NCBI GenBank assembly: GCA_002399975.1
Contig: DHER01000028.1
Location: 24,094-88,093 of the forward strand
DNA: 64,000 nucleotides
Origin: Firmicutes bacterium UBA4845
GTDB taxonomy: Bacteria; Bacillota; Clostridia; Tissierellales; Sedimentibacteraceae
Direction of reading: 5' to 3'
Part shown: piece after piece, positions 45,514-53,778 of the stretch
How the letters are laid out: each line of letters opens with the position of its first letter
How positions within the stretch are numbered: the stretch's first letter is position 1
Translations under genes and position numbers: made by a program
The notes under the pieces: model-generated
What the model was told of the DNA's origin: nothing
Database searches by the model: none
The model's input: only the letters and a program-made list of their open reading frames with translations

Positions 45514-46773
45514 ATGAGCAAAGTCAATGATAAACAAATAAGATGCTCGTTTTGCGGTAAATCTCAAGAACAGGTAAGAAGGCTTATAGCCGGCCCTGAT
45601 GTTTATATTTGTGATGAATGCATAGAATTATGCCACAATATTGTAGATGATGATATAGATTTATTTGAGGAATATGATTTTACCGAACTGCCGAAGCCGA
45701 AGGAAATAAAAGCTAAATTAGATGAATATGTAATCCAGCAGGATAAAGCAAAAAAAGCATTGGCAGTAGCTGTTTATAATCATTATAAAAGAATAAATTA
45801 TAAATCAAAAGATGAAGGCGTAGATATTCAAAAGAGTAACATACTTTTATTAGGCCCTACAGGAAGTGGTAAAACATACTTAGCTCAAACATTGGCTAAG
45901 TTGTTAAATGTGCCATTTGCTATTGCAGATGCAACATCTTTAACAGAAGCAGGCTATGTAGGAGAGGATGTTGAGAACATATTGCTGAAACTTCTGCAGG
46001 CTGCGGATTTTGATGTAGATAGAGCTGAAAAAGGTATCATATATGTGGACGAAATCGATAAGATATCAAGGCGTTCCGAAAACCCTTCAATAACGAGAGA
46101 TGTAAGCGGTGAAGGAGTTCAGCAGGCACTCCTTAAAATATTGGAAGGTACTGTTGCAAATGTTCCTCCGCAGGGAGGAAGGAAACATCCCCATCAGGAA
46201 TTCATACAAATAGACACGACTAATATACTGTTTATATTAGGCGGTGCATTTGACGGAATAGAAAAAATAATACAAAAAAGGATAGGGAAGAAAAGCATAG
46301 GTTTTGGAGCTGATATTTCAGGGAATGCTTCAATGGACGTCGACAAGCTTTTAAGCCAGATTCAGTCACAGGATCTTTTAAAATTTGGATTAATTCCGGA
46401 ATTTGTAGGTAGAATACCGGTGGTTGTTGCCCTTGAAAAATTGGATAAGAAGGCTCTAATGTCAATTCTCACAGAACCTAAAAATGCCTTGGTTAAACAA
46501 TACAAGGAATTGTTCAAGATGGACGATGTGGAATTGGAAATTGAGAATGAAGCTTTGGAAAAAATAGCAGACAAAGCACTTGAAGTCAATACAGGTGCCA
46601 GAGGCCTTAGGGGAATCTTGGAAAGCACAATGACTGACGTTATGTATGAAATACCATCGAGAAATGATATCAAGAAGTGTGTAATTACTAAGGATACTGT
46701 TATTAATAGAAGTGAACCAAAAATAGTATTATCTAAAAAGCCTTTGTCTGAAAAAAAGGAAAATGCATCGTAA
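45514..46773 (+). CDS. clpX: Clp protease ATP-binding subunit ClpX
   Basis: 419 residues. AAA+ unfoldase. The N-terminal zinc domain is CSFCGKS ... CDECIELC (about 11-41). Walker A GPTGSGKT is near 113, the pore loop GYVG near 149, Walker B VDEIDK near 178, RKHP near 228, and the ClpP-docking IGF loop (SIGFG) near 264. Its stop codon lies inside the large palindrome 46767-46804 that separates it from lon. Confidence 0.96.
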   Translation: MSKVNDKQIRCSFCGKSQEQVRRLIAGPDVYICDECIELCHNIVDDDIDLFEEYDFTELPKPKEIKAKLDEYVIQQDKAKKALAVAVYNHYKRINYKSKDEGVDIQKSNILLLGPTGSGKTYLAQTLAKLLNVPFAIADATSLTEAGYVGEDVENILLKLLQAADFDVDRAEKGIIYVDEIDKISRRSENPSITRDVSGEGVQQALLKILEGTVANVPPQGGRKHPHQEFIQIDTTNILFILGGAFDGIEKIIQKRIGKKSIGFGADISGNASMDVDKLLSQIQSQDLLKFGLIPEFVGRIPVVVALEKLDKKALMSILTEPKNALVKQYKELFKMDDVELEIENEALEKIADKALEVNTGARGLRGILESTMTDVMYEIPSRNDIKKCVITKDTVINRSEPKIVLSKKPLSEKKENAS

Positions 46774-46804
46774 ACTGCCTGCCTTAAGGCAGGCAGTTTA
46801 CGAT
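46767..46804. repeat. 38-bp perfect palindrome between clpX and lon
   Basis: Both 19-base arms match perfectly without a spacer (centre between 46785 and 46786, TT|AA). It includes the clpX stop (46771-46773) and ends one base before the AAGGAG of lon (46805-46810). There is no T-run, so it is not a normal terminator. In RNA it would form about a 17-bp hairpin with a 4-base loop. Each arm contains a CTGC direct repeat (CTGCCTGC). Confidence 0.9.
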
Positions 46805-46815
46805 AAGGAGATTAT

Positions 46816-49152
46816 ATGATTGAAAATTACAGTATAGAAAACAGGACCCTTCCCTTAATTCCCATCAGGGGAATAGGGGTATTTCCGGATGCGGTCACTT
46901 ATTTTGACATAGGAAGAGAAAAATCAATTAATGCATTGGAAGAAGCAATGCTTGAAGATTCGGATATTTTCCTTACGATTCAGAAGGAAGCTGATGTAGA
47001 TTCTCCAAAGGAAGATGACTTTTATGAAGTTGGCGTTGTATGTAAAATAAAACAAATGATTAAAATACCCGGAGATAACATAAGAGTTTTGGTAGAAGGT
47101 ATAAACCGTGGGAAAATAATGTCTATGATCCAGAAATCTCCGTACTTTGAGGCTGCTTTGGACGAATATATTTATGATTTCAAATTGCCTTTAAGTGATA
47201 AAATTGAAGCTATAATGCGTTTGACATTAGAAAATTTTGAAAAATATTCCTCAGTATATACGAAAATAGCGCCTGATGTTTTAACCTCCTTAAAGGAAAT
47301 AAAAAATCCTGATAAATTGTCTGATATGGTAGCTTCATATATATATTTGAAGCCTGAACAGAAGCAGTCGCTGCTGGAAATATTTAATCCCTACGAAAGG
47401 CTTAAATTGATCAACACTTATTTGTCCAAAGAAATCAATGTTTTGGAGATAGAAAACGAAATAAGTGAACTCATAAAAAAACAAGTGGGAGAGTTTCAAA
47501 AAGAATACTATTTGAAAGAGCAGATGAAAGCAATTCAAAAAGAGTTAGGTGAAGATGAAAGTACGGAATTTGAAGTAGAAGAATACATGAAAAAAATTTC
47601 TGCATCAAAAATGCCTAAGGAAGTGAAGGAAAAGGCTGAGAAGGAAATAAACAGGCTTTTGAAAATATCCTCTGCATCTCCGGATGCAGGAGTCATTAGA
47701 ACATATGTTGACTGGCTCCTTGATTTGCCTTGGAACAAAAAGACTAAAGACAACACAGATTTAAAAAAGGCAAGAGCCATTTTGGCTGAAGACCATTATG
47801 GGCTTGAAGATGTAAAGGAAAGAATATTAGAATATCTTGCGGTTAAAAGTATCAAGAAGGACATGAAGGGTCCTATACTATGCTTTGTCGGTCCTCCCGG
47901 TGTTGGGAAAACTTCTATTGCCAAATCAATTGCAAGAGCTATGAATAGAAAATATGTTCGGATATCACTAGGTGGACTAAAGGATGAAGCAGAAATAAGA
48001 GGCCACAGAAGGACATATATTGGAGCTGTGCCCGGAAGGATAATTTCGTCTATATCAAGGGTAAAAGTTAACAATCCGGTATTTCTTCTTGATGAAATTG
48101 ACAAGATTGCAAGTGATTATAGGGGTGACCCTGCTTCTGCACTACTGGAAGCATTAGATCCTGAGCAGAATAAAAACTTTATAGATAACTATATTGAAGC
48201 ACCTTTCAACTTGGAAAACGTCATGTTTATAACTACAGCAAATACAGAGTCAACCATTCCGGAACCACTTTTGGATAGAATGGAAGTTATTGAAATATCA
48301 GGGTATACTGATATTGAAAAATTGAATATTGCAGAGAAATACTTACTTAAAAAGCAAATAGGGGAACATGGCCTAAGGAAAAATCAAATCAAAATTTCTC
48401 GAAATGCAATAATTGAAATAATTGAAAGATACACAAGAGAATCCGGAGTAAGAGACCTTGAGAGGAATATAGGGTCGCTTGTGAGAAAAACTGCTGTCCA
48501 AATAGTTGAAAATAAAAAAACTTCTGTAACCATAAACAGAGGCAATTTAAAAAAATATTTGGGTATACCTAAGTATGACTATGACGTTGCTTATGAAGAA
48601 GACCAGATTGGCGTTGTAACAGGCCTTGCTTGGACAAAGGTTGGAGGAGAAACTCTATTTATTGAAGTTAATATAATGAAGGGAGACGGCAAACTTCAGC
48701 TTACGGGACAGTTGGGCGATGTAATGAAGGAATCTGCCATGGCTGCGTTGAGCTATATTAAAGCTAATGCTGAAAAATTTAATATAGATTATACTGTGTT
48801 TAAAGAGAATGACATTCACATTCATGTTCCGGAAGGTGCAATTCCAAAGGATGGGCCTTCAGCAGGAATTACAATGGCTACGGCTATTATTTCCGCTCTT
48901 ACAGGCAGACCTGTTAGAAAAGATGTGGCTATGACCGGAGAAATAACAATAACAGGCAGAATCCTGCCAATAGGCGGTCTGAAAGAAAAACTTCTGGCTG
49001 CAAAAAGAGCTGGTATTAAAATGGTTATTTTGAGCAAAAAAAACAAACCGGATGTCTCCAAAATAGAGCACAAAATCATCCGACCGATTGAAATTGTGTA
49101 TGCGAACAGAATAGAAGATGTGCTAAAATATGCATTGAGAACGAAAGAATAG
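46816..49152 (+). CDS. lon: ATP-dependent protease La
   Basis: 778 residues, the LonA form. An N-terminal substrate-recognition domain (about 10-205), a coiled coil (about 220-280), an AAA+ module with Walker A GPPGVGKTS near 357 and Walker B FLLDEIDK near 420, and a C-terminal protease with Ser in KDGPSAGITMA near 680 and Lys in LPIGGLKEKLLAAKRAG near 720. Clears misfolded and regulatory proteins. AAGGAG sits directly after the palindrome. Follows clpX by 42 bp. Confidence 0.96.
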   Translation: MIENYSIENRTLPLIPIRGIGVFPDAVTYFDIGREKSINALEEAMLEDSDIFLTIQKEADVDSPKEDDFYEVGVVCKIKQMIKIPGDNIRVLVEGINRGKIMSMIQKSPYFEAALDEYIYDFKLPLSDKIEAIMRLTLENFEKYSSVYTKIAPDVLTSLKEIKNPDKLSDMVASYIYLKPEQKQSLLEIFNPYERLKLINTYLSKEINVLEIENEISELIKKQVGEFQKEYYLKEQMKAIQKELGEDESTEFEVEEYMKKISASKMPKEVKEKAEKEINRLLKISSASPDAGVIRTYVDWLLDLPWNKKTKDNTDLKKARAILAEDHYGLEDVKERILEYLAVKSIKKDMKGPILCFVGPPGVGKTSIAKSIARAMNRKYVRISLGGLKDEAEIRGHRRTYIGAVPGRIISSISRVKVNNPVFLLDEIDKIASDYRGDPASALLEALDPEQNKNFIDNYIEAPFNLENVMFITTANTESTIPEPLLDRMEVIEISGYTDIEKLNIAEKYLLKKQIGEHGLRKNQIKISRNAIIEIIERYTRESGVRDLERNIGSLVRKTAVQIVENKKTSVTINRGNLKKYLGIPKYDYDVAYEEDQIGVVTGLAWTKVGGETLFIEVNIMKGDGKLQLTGQLGDVMKESAMAALSYIKANAEKFNIDYTVFKENDIHIHVPEGAIPKDGPSAGITMATAIISALTGRPVRKDVAMTGEITITGRILPIGGLKEKLLAAKRAGIKMVILSKKNKPDVSKIEHKIIRPIEIVYANRIEDVLKYALRTKE

Positions 49153-49155
49153 TAT

Positions 49156-49183
49156 TTGATAGAATTTATTCTTATGCTATGAT
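49156..49183 (+). promoter_or_regulatory. Promoter ahead of engB
   Basis: TTGATA (49156-49161), a 16-bp spacer and TATGAT (49178-49183), with an extended -10 (TGC before it). About 56 bp before engB. Confidence 0.6.
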
Positions 49184-49239
49184 TCATTAAGGATTTTGTC
49201 ATTATTTTATTTTAGCAATGAGATCCAAGAGAGGTTTTT

Positions 49240-49836
49240 ATGATTATTAGAAAGTCAGAATTGCTTGCCGTATCAGTTAAAAAGGAGCAGTATCCTGCAA
49301 CGGTGGTTCCGGAAATTGCATTTGCAGGCAAATCAAATGTAGGAAAGTCGTCATTGATCAATGCGCTTTTAAACAGAAAGGGCCTTGCAAGAACCAGTTC
49401 CCAGCCGGGTAAAACTCAGACTGTTAATTTTTATAATGTGAATAATGTGGTTAATTTTGTGGACTTGCCAGGATATGGATATGCAAAAGCATCGAAGGAT
49501 TCCCAGGAACATTGGGCAAAAATGATTGATACATATCTTCATGGCAGAAAGCAGCTTAAAGAAGTTGTTTTGCTTGTGGATATAAGGCATGAGCCGAATA
49601 CAAACGATAAGCATATGTATGAATGGATTAAATGCTGCGGATTCACCGGTTACGTTGTGGCGGCAAAGGCGGATAAATTGTCAAAGTTTCAACAAACTCA
49701 AAGCCTTGCGATTATAAAAAAAACCTTGAATATTAAGAACGGCAATTTGATTATTCCATTTTCATCTGTCTCAAAATTAGGTGTGGAAAAACTATGGAGT
49801 TTATTTGAAGAATTATTGGACGTAAGAAAAAAATAA
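49240..49836 (+). CDS. engB: Ribosome biogenesis GTPase YsxC/EngB
   Basis: 198 residues. A small essential GTPase for 50S assembly. G1 AGKSNVGKSS near 29, G3 DLPGYGYAKAS near 73, G4 AAKADKLS near 141 and G5 FSSVSKLG near 173. The lon-engB adjacency is conserved in Firmicutes. The RBS is GAGAGG. The gap of 77 bp to the next gene is AT-rich with no clear terminator. Confidence 0.94.
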   Translation: MIIRKSELLAVSVKKEQYPATVVPEIAFAGKSNVGKSSLINALLNRKGLARTSSQPGKTQTVNFYNVNNVVNFVDLPGYGYAKASKDSQEHWAKMIDTYLHGRKQLKEVVLLVDIRHEPNTNDKHMYEWIKCCGFTGYVVAAKADKLSKFQQTQSLAIIKKTLNIKNGNLIIPFSSVSKLGVEKLWSLFEELLDVRKK

Positions 49837-49913
49837 TTTCATTAAATAAAAATTTTCCACATAATAATTAATATATAACAAATAGGGTATATTAATTAAA
49901 TTGGAGGATTTAT

Positions 49914-50297
49914 ATGGATTATAGGATCGAAAAAAAGGCATATATCGATATAGATGGCATTAAAGATATTATTGAAGAAATCCTGTGCCATATTAGGGGA
50001 ATAATAAATGAAAATGTATTTTTCAACACTAAATTAATTTTATATGAATTAACAATAAATGGCATATTGCACGGAAATCACGAGAATGTAAATAAAGGAA
50101 TATGCATTAATCTTACTATCAATAAATCATGCATTATTATAGAAGTAATAGATGAAGGCTCAGGAATAACGTACAAGCATAAATCTTTTGGAGACTATGA
50201 TCTTTGTGAATCAGGCAGAGGCCTTATGTTAGTTGAGGGATTGTCCGATAAGTTTGAAATTGAAGGAAATAGAATAAAGTGTGTGCAATATTTATAA
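49914..50297 (+). CDS. RsbW/SpoIIAB-like HATPase protein
   Basis: 127 residues. A GHKL-type ATP-binding fold without any extra domain: the N box is LYELTINGILHGN near 42-54, G1 DEGSGI near 79, and ESGRGLMLVEGLSD near 98. Related proteins are anti-sigma kinases (RsbW, SpoIIAB) that bind a sigma factor and phosphorylate an STAS anti-anti-sigma protein. No STAS gene or sigma gene is adjacent, so the partner is unknown. A GGAGG RBS is present. Two hairpins follow. Confidence 0.75.
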   Translation: MDYRIEKKAYIDIDGIKDIIEEILCHIRGIINENVFFNTKLILYELTINGILHGNHENVNKGICINLTINKSCIIIEVIDEGSGITYKHKSFGDYDLCESGRGLMLVEGLSDKFEIEGNRIKCVQYL

Positions 50298-50324
50298 TAA
50301 CCATTTAAAATTAAAATATTTTTT

Positions 50325-50383
50325 GTGAAGCAAGTGATAATCGGCTTCACTTATGATAAAATAAACACTGCGGTGTTTATTTT
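50325..50383 (+). terminator. Two tandem hairpins, the second terminator-like
   Basis: Hairpin 1: GTGAAGC (50325-50331) with GCTTCAC (50344-50350). Hairpin 2: AAAATAAACAC (50358-50368) with GTGTTTATTTT (50373-50383), a TGCG loop and T-rich sequence following. They lie between the RsbW-like gene and the helicase start. Confidence 0.6.
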
Positions 50384-50424
50384 CTTATATGGAGAGAGTA
50401 CAAGTATCTGCTTATGGAGATGTT

Positions 50425-52758
50425 ATGGACAATATAAAACTTTCAGTTCGGGATTTGGTGGAATTTGTATACAAAGGCGGGGATATAAGTTCAAAGGCAA
50501 TGAGTTCGAACAGGGCTTTAGAAGGAATTAAAGCCCATAAATTTCTGCAGTCCCAAATGAATGAAAATTACCATAGGGAATTTTATTTGAAGAGAGAATT
50601 TGAGCTGAATGATATATTATTTACAATTGAAGGAAGAGCCGACGGCATAATAAAGGAAAAAGATGAAGTTACAATAGATGAAATTAAATCTACATATACA
50701 AACTTGGATTTAATTGATGAAAATTACAATAAAGCTCACATGGCTCAGGCGAAATGTTATGCATATATTTACGGGATTGATAACTGCTTGAAAGAAATGA
50801 ATATTCAGTTGAGATACTTTAATATTGATACAAGTAAAATAAAGGTTATATCTCATAAATACAACATGGATGAACTTAAAATATTTTTTTATGATCTTTT
50901 AAATATGTACATGGATTGGGCTGAAACAATCATCAATCTTAGGAAGGAAAGAAAAAAGACAATTGACAATTTGAAGTTTCCTTTCAGTGAATACAGGAAA
51001 GGCCAGAGAAATTTTTCCGTAGCTGTATTCCGAACAATTAAGGAAGAAAAGAGGCTTTTTGCTCAGGCACCCACAGGCGTTGGAAAGACAATATCCGTTC
51101 TCTTCCCTGCAATAAAATCGTTAAATTGTAAAAGCAATTCCAAAATATATTATCTTACAGCTAAATCATCGACTAAAGACATTGCGTTCAGTACGATAAA
51201 GCTTATGGCGGATAGAGGGCTTAAACTAAGGACTGCAGTTATTACGTCAAAGGAAAAAATATGCTTTATGGATGAGACAAACTGTGAGCCGGAATACTGT
51301 CCTTATGCAAAAGGATATTATGATAAGGTTAATGAGCCTCTTAAGAATACAATAAAAAATGACTGCATGTTTAACAGGGACTACATAGAAAATATGGGTA
51401 TAAAATATGAAGCCTGCCCATTTGAATTGAGTTTGGATTTAGCTTACATGTCAGATGTGATAATATGCGATTATAACTATTATTTTGACCCGAGGGTAGC
51501 TCTTCAAAGAGATGATGTGTTTAAAAACAGCAACGACATTCTTTTGGTTGACGAAGCACACAATCTGGAGGATAGGGCAAGAAGCATGTATTCTCCGGAG
51601 ATTATTCAAGAAGAATTTTATACTCTTTATAAAATTATGAGGCAGGTTAATAAAAAAATAAGCAGCAGATTATATGATATCAATAAAAACTTTGTTGAAA
51701 TAAGAAAAAGTTCCTGTGAACCTTATATATTTGACAAAAAACCTTCAGAATTAATAAACTCCCTGCGTAGATTCTCAGTGTTGGCAGAAGAGTATATAAA
51801 CGATAAAAAGAACGAAAATGCACCTGAAGAACTTTTGGACATTTATTTTAAAAGTACTTTTTTCATAAAAATTTCTGAAATAGCTGATGAAAATTTTTGC
51901 TTTTACGCAGAGCCGGCTGTGACTGCAAAAAAAACAAAAGTTAAATTGTTTTTAACTAATCCATCCTCTATATTGAAAGGAATTATTAAAGGTGCGTTGT
52001 CGGCCGTGTTTTTTTCCGCAACACTAACACCTTTAAAATATTTTAGGTATATTCTTGGAGGTTCTGAGAATGATTATATTTTGAAAATAAATTCTCCCTT
52101 TGAAAAAGAAAATTTAAAGCTCATTATCACTGAAAATATATCTATGAAATATGCAGTGCGAGATAGAAACATTGAAGCGGCATGCCGGTTCATTAACGAA
52201 GTAATCAGCCAGAAACCCGGAAACTATATAGTATTTTTCCCATCCTATAGTTTTATGGAGAAATCTTTTGAAATCTACGGACAATTTTTTAACACATCAA
52301 ATATTATTTTGCAAAATCGAGGTATAAGTGAGAAAGATCAAAAAGAAATTACGGATAAATTTAACATTGAAACGGGTTTAGTGCTTTTCACCGTCGTAGG
52401 AGGTGTTTTCTCAGAAGGAGTAGATTTACCTCTTGAAAAATTAATAGGCGCGTTTATAATAGGAACTGGAATACCCCGGGTTTCATTTGAAAGAAATATT
52501 ATTAAAAATTTCTTCAACAAAAAATTTAATTCAGGATATGATTTTGCATATAAATATCCTGGATTTAACAAAATTTTGCAGTCTGCAGGAAGAGTAATCA
52601 GAACAGAAAACGATAGAGGAGTTGTTTTGCTCATTGATTCAAGGTTTTGTCAGGCAACATATTTAAAACTTTTTCCCAAGCATTGGGATCATTATATAAA
52701 AATAAAAAATACAGATGAAATTAAAAATGAAGTAAATTTATTTTGGAAAGGAAAATAA
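50425..52758 (+). CDS. RecB-type nuclease fused to XPD/DinG iron-sulfur helicase
   Basis: 777 residues from ATG 50425 (GGAG 5 bases before); ATG 50389 has no RBS. Residues 1-150 look like a PD-(D/E)xK nuclease: D73 in EGRADGI, E86 and K88 in DEIKST, and Q108/Y112 in AQAKCYAY. The helicase follows: Walker A APTGVGKT (215-222), four candidate cluster Cys C280, C287, C292 and C331, the DEAH box 376-379, and a C-terminal SF2 core (SAGRVIRTENDRG). XPD/DinG helicases unwind 5'-to-3' and need the cluster. Joined to a nuclease it could process flaps or damaged ends. The following gene starts two bases after its stop. Confidence 0.82.
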   Translation: MDNIKLSVRDLVEFVYKGGDISSKAMSSNRALEGIKAHKFLQSQMNENYHREFYLKREFELNDILFTIEGRADGIIKEKDEVTIDEIKSTYTNLDLIDENYNKAHMAQAKCYAYIYGIDNCLKEMNIQLRYFNIDTSKIKVISHKYNMDELKIFFYDLLNMYMDWAETIINLRKERKKTIDNLKFPFSEYRKGQRNFSVAVFRTIKEEKRLFAQAPTGVGKTISVLFPAIKSLNCKSNSKIYYLTAKSSTKDIAFSTIKLMADRGLKLRTAVITSKEKICFMDETNCEPEYCPYAKGYYDKVNEPLKNTIKNDCMFNRDYIENMGIKYEACPFELSLDLAYMSDVIICDYNYYFDPRVALQRDDVFKNSNDILLVDEAHNLEDRARSMYSPEIIQEEFYTLYKIMRQVNKKISSRLYDINKNFVEIRKSSCEPYIFDKKPSELINSLRRFSVLAEEYINDKKNENAPEELLDIYFKSTFFIKISEIADENFCFYAEPAVTAKKTKVKLFLTNPSSILKGIIKGALSAVFFSATLTPLKYFRYILGGSENDYILKINSPFEKENLKLIITENISMKYAVRDRNIEAACRFINEVISQKPGNYIVFFPSYSFMEKSFEIYGQFFNTSNIILQNRGISEKDQKEITDKFNIETGLVLFTVVGGVFSEGVDLPLEKLIGAFIIGTGIPRVSFERNIIKNFFNKKFNSGYDFAYKYPGFNKILQSAGRVIRTENDRGVVLLIDSRFCQATYLKLFPKHWDHYIKIKNTDEIKNEVNLFWKGK

Positions 52759-52760
52759 GA

Positions 52761-53573
52761 ATGCAAATATTATCCGAAAGGAATGTAAAAAATGGTAAAA
52801 TAATTACCAGAGATCAGCTGAAGGAGCTGATTGCAGAAGGTAATGCTGAAATATACGAAGTAATACGTGTCATAAACAGGAGGCCTGTATTCCTCAAGGA
52901 GCATTTCAACCGAATGCAGAAAAGTATATATTTAAGTGGTACAAATGGGGTTCTCAAATTTGAGGATTATAAGAAGTCGGTCAAATTATTAATTGAAGAA
53001 AACGAATTTGATAACTGTAATATAAGAGTCTCCTATTACTATAAAGGAAAAGAAGTTTTGCTGTTTTATTTTATTAAAAGTAATTATCCTTCAAAAGAAC
53101 AGTTTAAAACAGGCGTAAATACAGTAACGGCAAGGATTCAGCGGCATAACCCCAATGTAAAAGCTTTTCAGAAAGGATTTGGTGAAAAAATCCATCAAAT
53201 AATAGAGAAGGATCATGCTTATGAAGCAATATTGATAAATGAAGATAGTACTGTAAGCGAAGGAAGCAAGTCAAATATATTTTTTATTAAGGGAAACAGT
53301 CTTGTTACACCTTCTGATTCAGCAGTTCTTTTGGGAGTTACAAGAAGTAAGGTAATTGAGGTTTGTGAAAGCAACGGAATTAAAGTGGAAAAGAGAGTCA
53401 TAAATTTCAATGATCTTGCTGCTTTTGATGGAGCATTCATAACAGGAACGTCTAATGATGTGCTGCCCATAAGAGCTATTGATGACAAAGTCTATAATTC
53501 TGCCGGGAATGAAATCGTGAGAAAAATATCAAAACTGTATTTGAATGAGGTAAGGAAAGAGATAGGATTATGA
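52761..53573 (+). CDS. Class IV PLP aminotransferase / aminodeoxychorismate lyase-like
   Basis: 270 residues from ATG 52761. Fold-type IV PLP enzyme pattern: EVIRVINRRPVFLKEHFNRM near 32 (described in part), the likely PLP Lys in NPNVKAF near 136, the conserved Glu in VSEGSKSNIFF near 167 and GTSNDVLPI near 236. The group includes branched-chain and D-amino acid aminotransferases and ADC lyase (pabC). Residues cannot separate these by eye. It begins two bases after the helicase stop and may be co-transcribed, with no clear functional link. Confidence 0.78.
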   Translation: MQILSERNVKNGKIITRDQLKELIAEGNAEIYEVIRVINRRPVFLKEHFNRMQKSIYLSGTNGVLKFEDYKKSVKLLIEENEFDNCNIRVSYYYKGKEVLLFYFIKSNYPSKEQFKTGVNTVTARIQRHNPNVKAFQKGFGEKIHQIIEKDHAYEAILINEDSTVSEGSKSNIFFIKGNSLVTPSDSAVLLGVTRSKVIEVCESNGIKVEKRVINFNDLAAFDGAFITGTSNDVLPIRAIDDKVYNSAGNEIVRKISKLYLNEVRKEIGL

Positions 53574-53587
53574 AGAAATTCGTGTAA

Positions 53588-53617
53588 CACAAAAATGGCC
53601 TGACGGCCATTGTTGTG
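53588..53617 (+). terminator. Hairpin after the aminotransferase gene
   Basis: A 12-bp stem with one mismatch: CACAA and AATGGCC (53588-53600) against GGCCATT and TTGTG (53605-53617), with a TGAC loop. No T-run follows, so it may be an RNA element or mRNA end rather than a strong terminator. Confidence 0.5.
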
Positions 53618-53658
53618 AAGCATTAATATGCATAAAAGGGGTATTGGGAATATATTTT

Positions 53659-53678
53659 GGTTATCGGGGGGGATAACC
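53659..53678 (+). promoter_or_regulatory. Hairpin with a G-only loop upstream of nifS
   Basis: GGTTATC (53659-53665) pairs with GATAACC (53672-53678) around six Gs; the run is seven Gs (53666-53672). It lies about 100 bp upstream of nifS, followed by very T-rich sequence at 53717-53743. No known riboswitch was recognised. Confidence 0.4.
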
Positions 53679-53778
53679 TTTAAATATTATAGCAAATACA
53701 ATAGAAATATGCAAGCTTTTTTTACAAATTTTTTGTTTTTTTTATAAAAAGGCTTAAAAAACTACAGGAGAAGTATTT

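Noticed and set aside
53587..53618. Hairpin after the aminotransferase gene as a strong terminator
   Set aside because: Only partly accepted: the stem is good, but no T-run follows, so I keep it as a low-confidence terminator only.
53628..53747. 39-codon open frame in the nifS leader
   Set aside because: No convincing RBS, and its second half is just the T-rich tract read as Phe and Leu codons. Probably chance.
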